From assembly GCA_023417265.1 (NCBI GenBank), contig JAEZFY010000220.1, forward strand, positions 1-5,754: a DNA stretch of 5,754 nucleotides. Direction: 5' to 3'. A program made the position numbers and the translations under genes. Positions within the stretch are counted from its first letter, which is position 1. Every line of letters begins with the position of its first letter. Below the pieces are notes generated by a model. That model worked only from the letters and a program-made list of their open reading frames with translations, did no database searches and was not told the origin of the DNA. Of the stretch, positions 4,877 through 5,754 are shown piece by piece. Source of the stretch: Actinomycetes bacterium. Its GTDB lineage: Bacteria > Actinomycetota > Acidimicrobiia > Acidimicrobiales > Ilumatobacteraceae.

Positions 4877-5754
4877 GCCGGCGGGTTCGGTCGTGTCGTA
4901 CCCGGCGAACGTCACCGCCGCATTGCACGGGTCGGCGGCCACGATCTGGTCGGGCGCGCAGCTGATCTCCACGCCGGCGGTCTGGCCGGGCGGCACGATG
5001 AACGGGGCGACGCTGTGGTAGTCGTAGGTGGCGAAGCTCTCGAGCGCGGCCTCATGAATCACGACGCCATTGACGAGCACGCGGATGAACCCGATGTCGC
5101 CGCTCGGGTTCTGCAGGATCAGGTCGGTGATCGCGGTGGTCGTCCCGTCCGGGTTGGGTGTCGACGCGCTCGACGCGTTCGTGCCGGCGTCGGCGGTCAC
5201 CACCAGGCGGAAGCTGGTCGGTACCGAATCCGGGCGGATCGCCGGCCCGCCGCTGGCGGCAACGGTGCTCGTCGGGGCGCCGGCCTGGCTCCCCGACGGG
5301 GTGGTTCCTGGCGGCGCGCCGCTCGCCTGGTCAGCGGTCGCCGGGTCAACGCCGGGGGTCGGCGCCGCGCCAGCTGCGGCCGCCGCCTCGTCGGCGGTCT
5401 GCTGCGCCGCAGCCGCTTGTTGTTCGGCCTGGGCGACCTCGGTCGAGAGCGTCTCGACCTCCTCGGCGACGTCGGCGACCTCCTCGATGGCGACCGCCCG
5501 GGCGGCCGATTCGACCTGCGGCTCGAGGAGTGTCTTCCACGTGATCCACAGCGCGATCACGAGCGCCAGCAGCGCCAGGGCGGCCTTCCACAACCACTTC
5601 GGGATGATCGGCTCTTGAACGAAGTTGCCGGTCAACACGATCGGCGGCGCGGCCAGCGGCAGCGCCACCGGTGGAGCGGCGACCGCCACGGCAACCGGCA
5701 GTGTGGGCTCGTCGAGAACTGGCGTGACCGCCTCGGGCGAGTCGCCGTTGGCGG
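4874..5754 (-). CDS. COG1470-like single-pass membrane protein of actinobacterial CIS loci (partial, N terminus off the right edge)
   Basis: The frame is open to the window edge (first full codon at 5752), so 292 residues of the C-terminal part are visible. The GTG at 5689 is an internal Val codon, not a start. Numbering from that Val: VLTGNFVQEPIIPKWLWKAA (18-37) leads into one membrane helix (about 33-53). LLEPQVESAARAVA follows, then an acidic coiled-coil-like segment (about 59-105), a Gly/Pro/Thr/Ser linker (109-150) and a C-terminal beta domain (155-265: ITDLILQNPSGDIG, SFATYDYHSVAPF, a C244/C255 pair, FAGYD). From memory, this layout and the GxFxQxPxxPxWL and LxNPxGDxG/YHxVxP signatures match the actinobacterial COG1470-family 'hydrolytic proteins', including Streptomyces SCO4256 (named CisA), a membrane protein linked to contractile injection systems. 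Lys31/Lys35 before the helix and the Cys pair after it favour the C-terminal domain being outside. Its TGA overlaps the ATG of the exported 807-residue protein. Confidence 0.75.
   Translation of the reverse strand, partial: ANGDSPEAVTPVLDEPTLPVAVAVAAPPVALPLAAPPIVLTGNFVQEPIIPKWLWKAALALLALVIALWITWKTLLEPQVESAARAVAIEEVADVAEEVETLSTEVAQAEQQAAAAQQTADEAAAAAGAAPTPGVDPATADQASGAPPGTTPSGSQAGAPTSTVAASGGPAIRPDSVPTSFRLVVTADAGTNASSASTPNPDGTTTAITDLILQNPSGDIGFIRVLVNGVVIHEAALESFATYDYHSVAPFIVPPGQTAGVEISCAPDQIVAADPCNAAVTFAGYDTTEPAG

Noticed and set aside
4875..4928. Upstream ATG (4928) as the start of the exported protein
   Set aside because: It would put 18 charged residues before a clear signal peptide and overlap the upstream gene by 55 bp. 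ATG 4874 gives a TGATG overlap and a normal signal peptide.
3819..5021. 400-codon open frame on the plus strand
   Set aside because: It is antisense to the 807-residue gene and to the end of the membrane protein gene. It reads as Arg/Gly/Asp-rich low-complexity sequence, typical of a GC-rich shadow frame, while the minus frame has a signal peptide and recognisable domains.
5687..5689. GTG as the start of the membrane protein gene
   Set aside because: The frame stays open to the window edge with a similar Pro/Ala/Val composition, and homologues have a long region before the membrane helix, so this is an internal Val.

Overview
The window is GC-rich DNA with dense, tightly packed genes. The Thr/Ser/Pro-rich linkers of the secreted protein, the Ala/Val/Arg/Asp-biased codon use and the gene families all suggest an actinobacterium (Actinomycetota), most likely an Acidimicrobiia-like lineage. 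This is inference; no rRNA or other marker gene is present.

From left to right there are three units. (1) Positions 1-1449, minus strand: the first 483 codons of a large LuxR-type STAND ATPase regulator that runs off the left edge. Its LuxR helix-turn-helix is at the N terminus, ahead of the P-loop ATPase, the reverse of the usual LAL/MalT order. (2) Positions 1621-2270, plus strand: a divergently transcribed two-gene unit. It encodes a 51-residue, extremely acidic protein and a 165-residue, tryptophan-rich, probably beta-structured protein, overlapping at GTGA. I recognise neither. The 171-bp gap before it holds a palindrome close to the regulator start and a possible leader hairpin just before a strong ribosome binding site. 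(3) Positions 2451-5754, minus strand: a two-gene operon entering from the right edge. Its first gene is the C-terminal part of a single-pass membrane protein of the actinobacterial COG1470-like ('hydrolytic protein') type, which is known from contractile injection system (CIS) loci of Streptomyces and relatives. It overlaps by TGATG with an 807-residue exported protein that carries TolB/PD40-like propeller repeats, two ASPM/SPD-2/Hydin-like 'choice-of-anchor D' domains and an Ig/IPT-like C terminus. A long hairpin at 2340-2371 separates the convergent units 2 and 3 and probably ends transcription.

Working model (inference): the window is the accessory edge of an actinobacterial CIS locus. 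It would hold a membrane anchor or trigger protein, a coupled envelope protein, a LuxR-ATPase regulator, and a small acidic/Trp-rich pair that could be cargo with a partner. No sheath, tube, baseplate or AAA+ CIS gene lies inside the window, so the model depends on one protein family match and must be tested with the flanking sequence.
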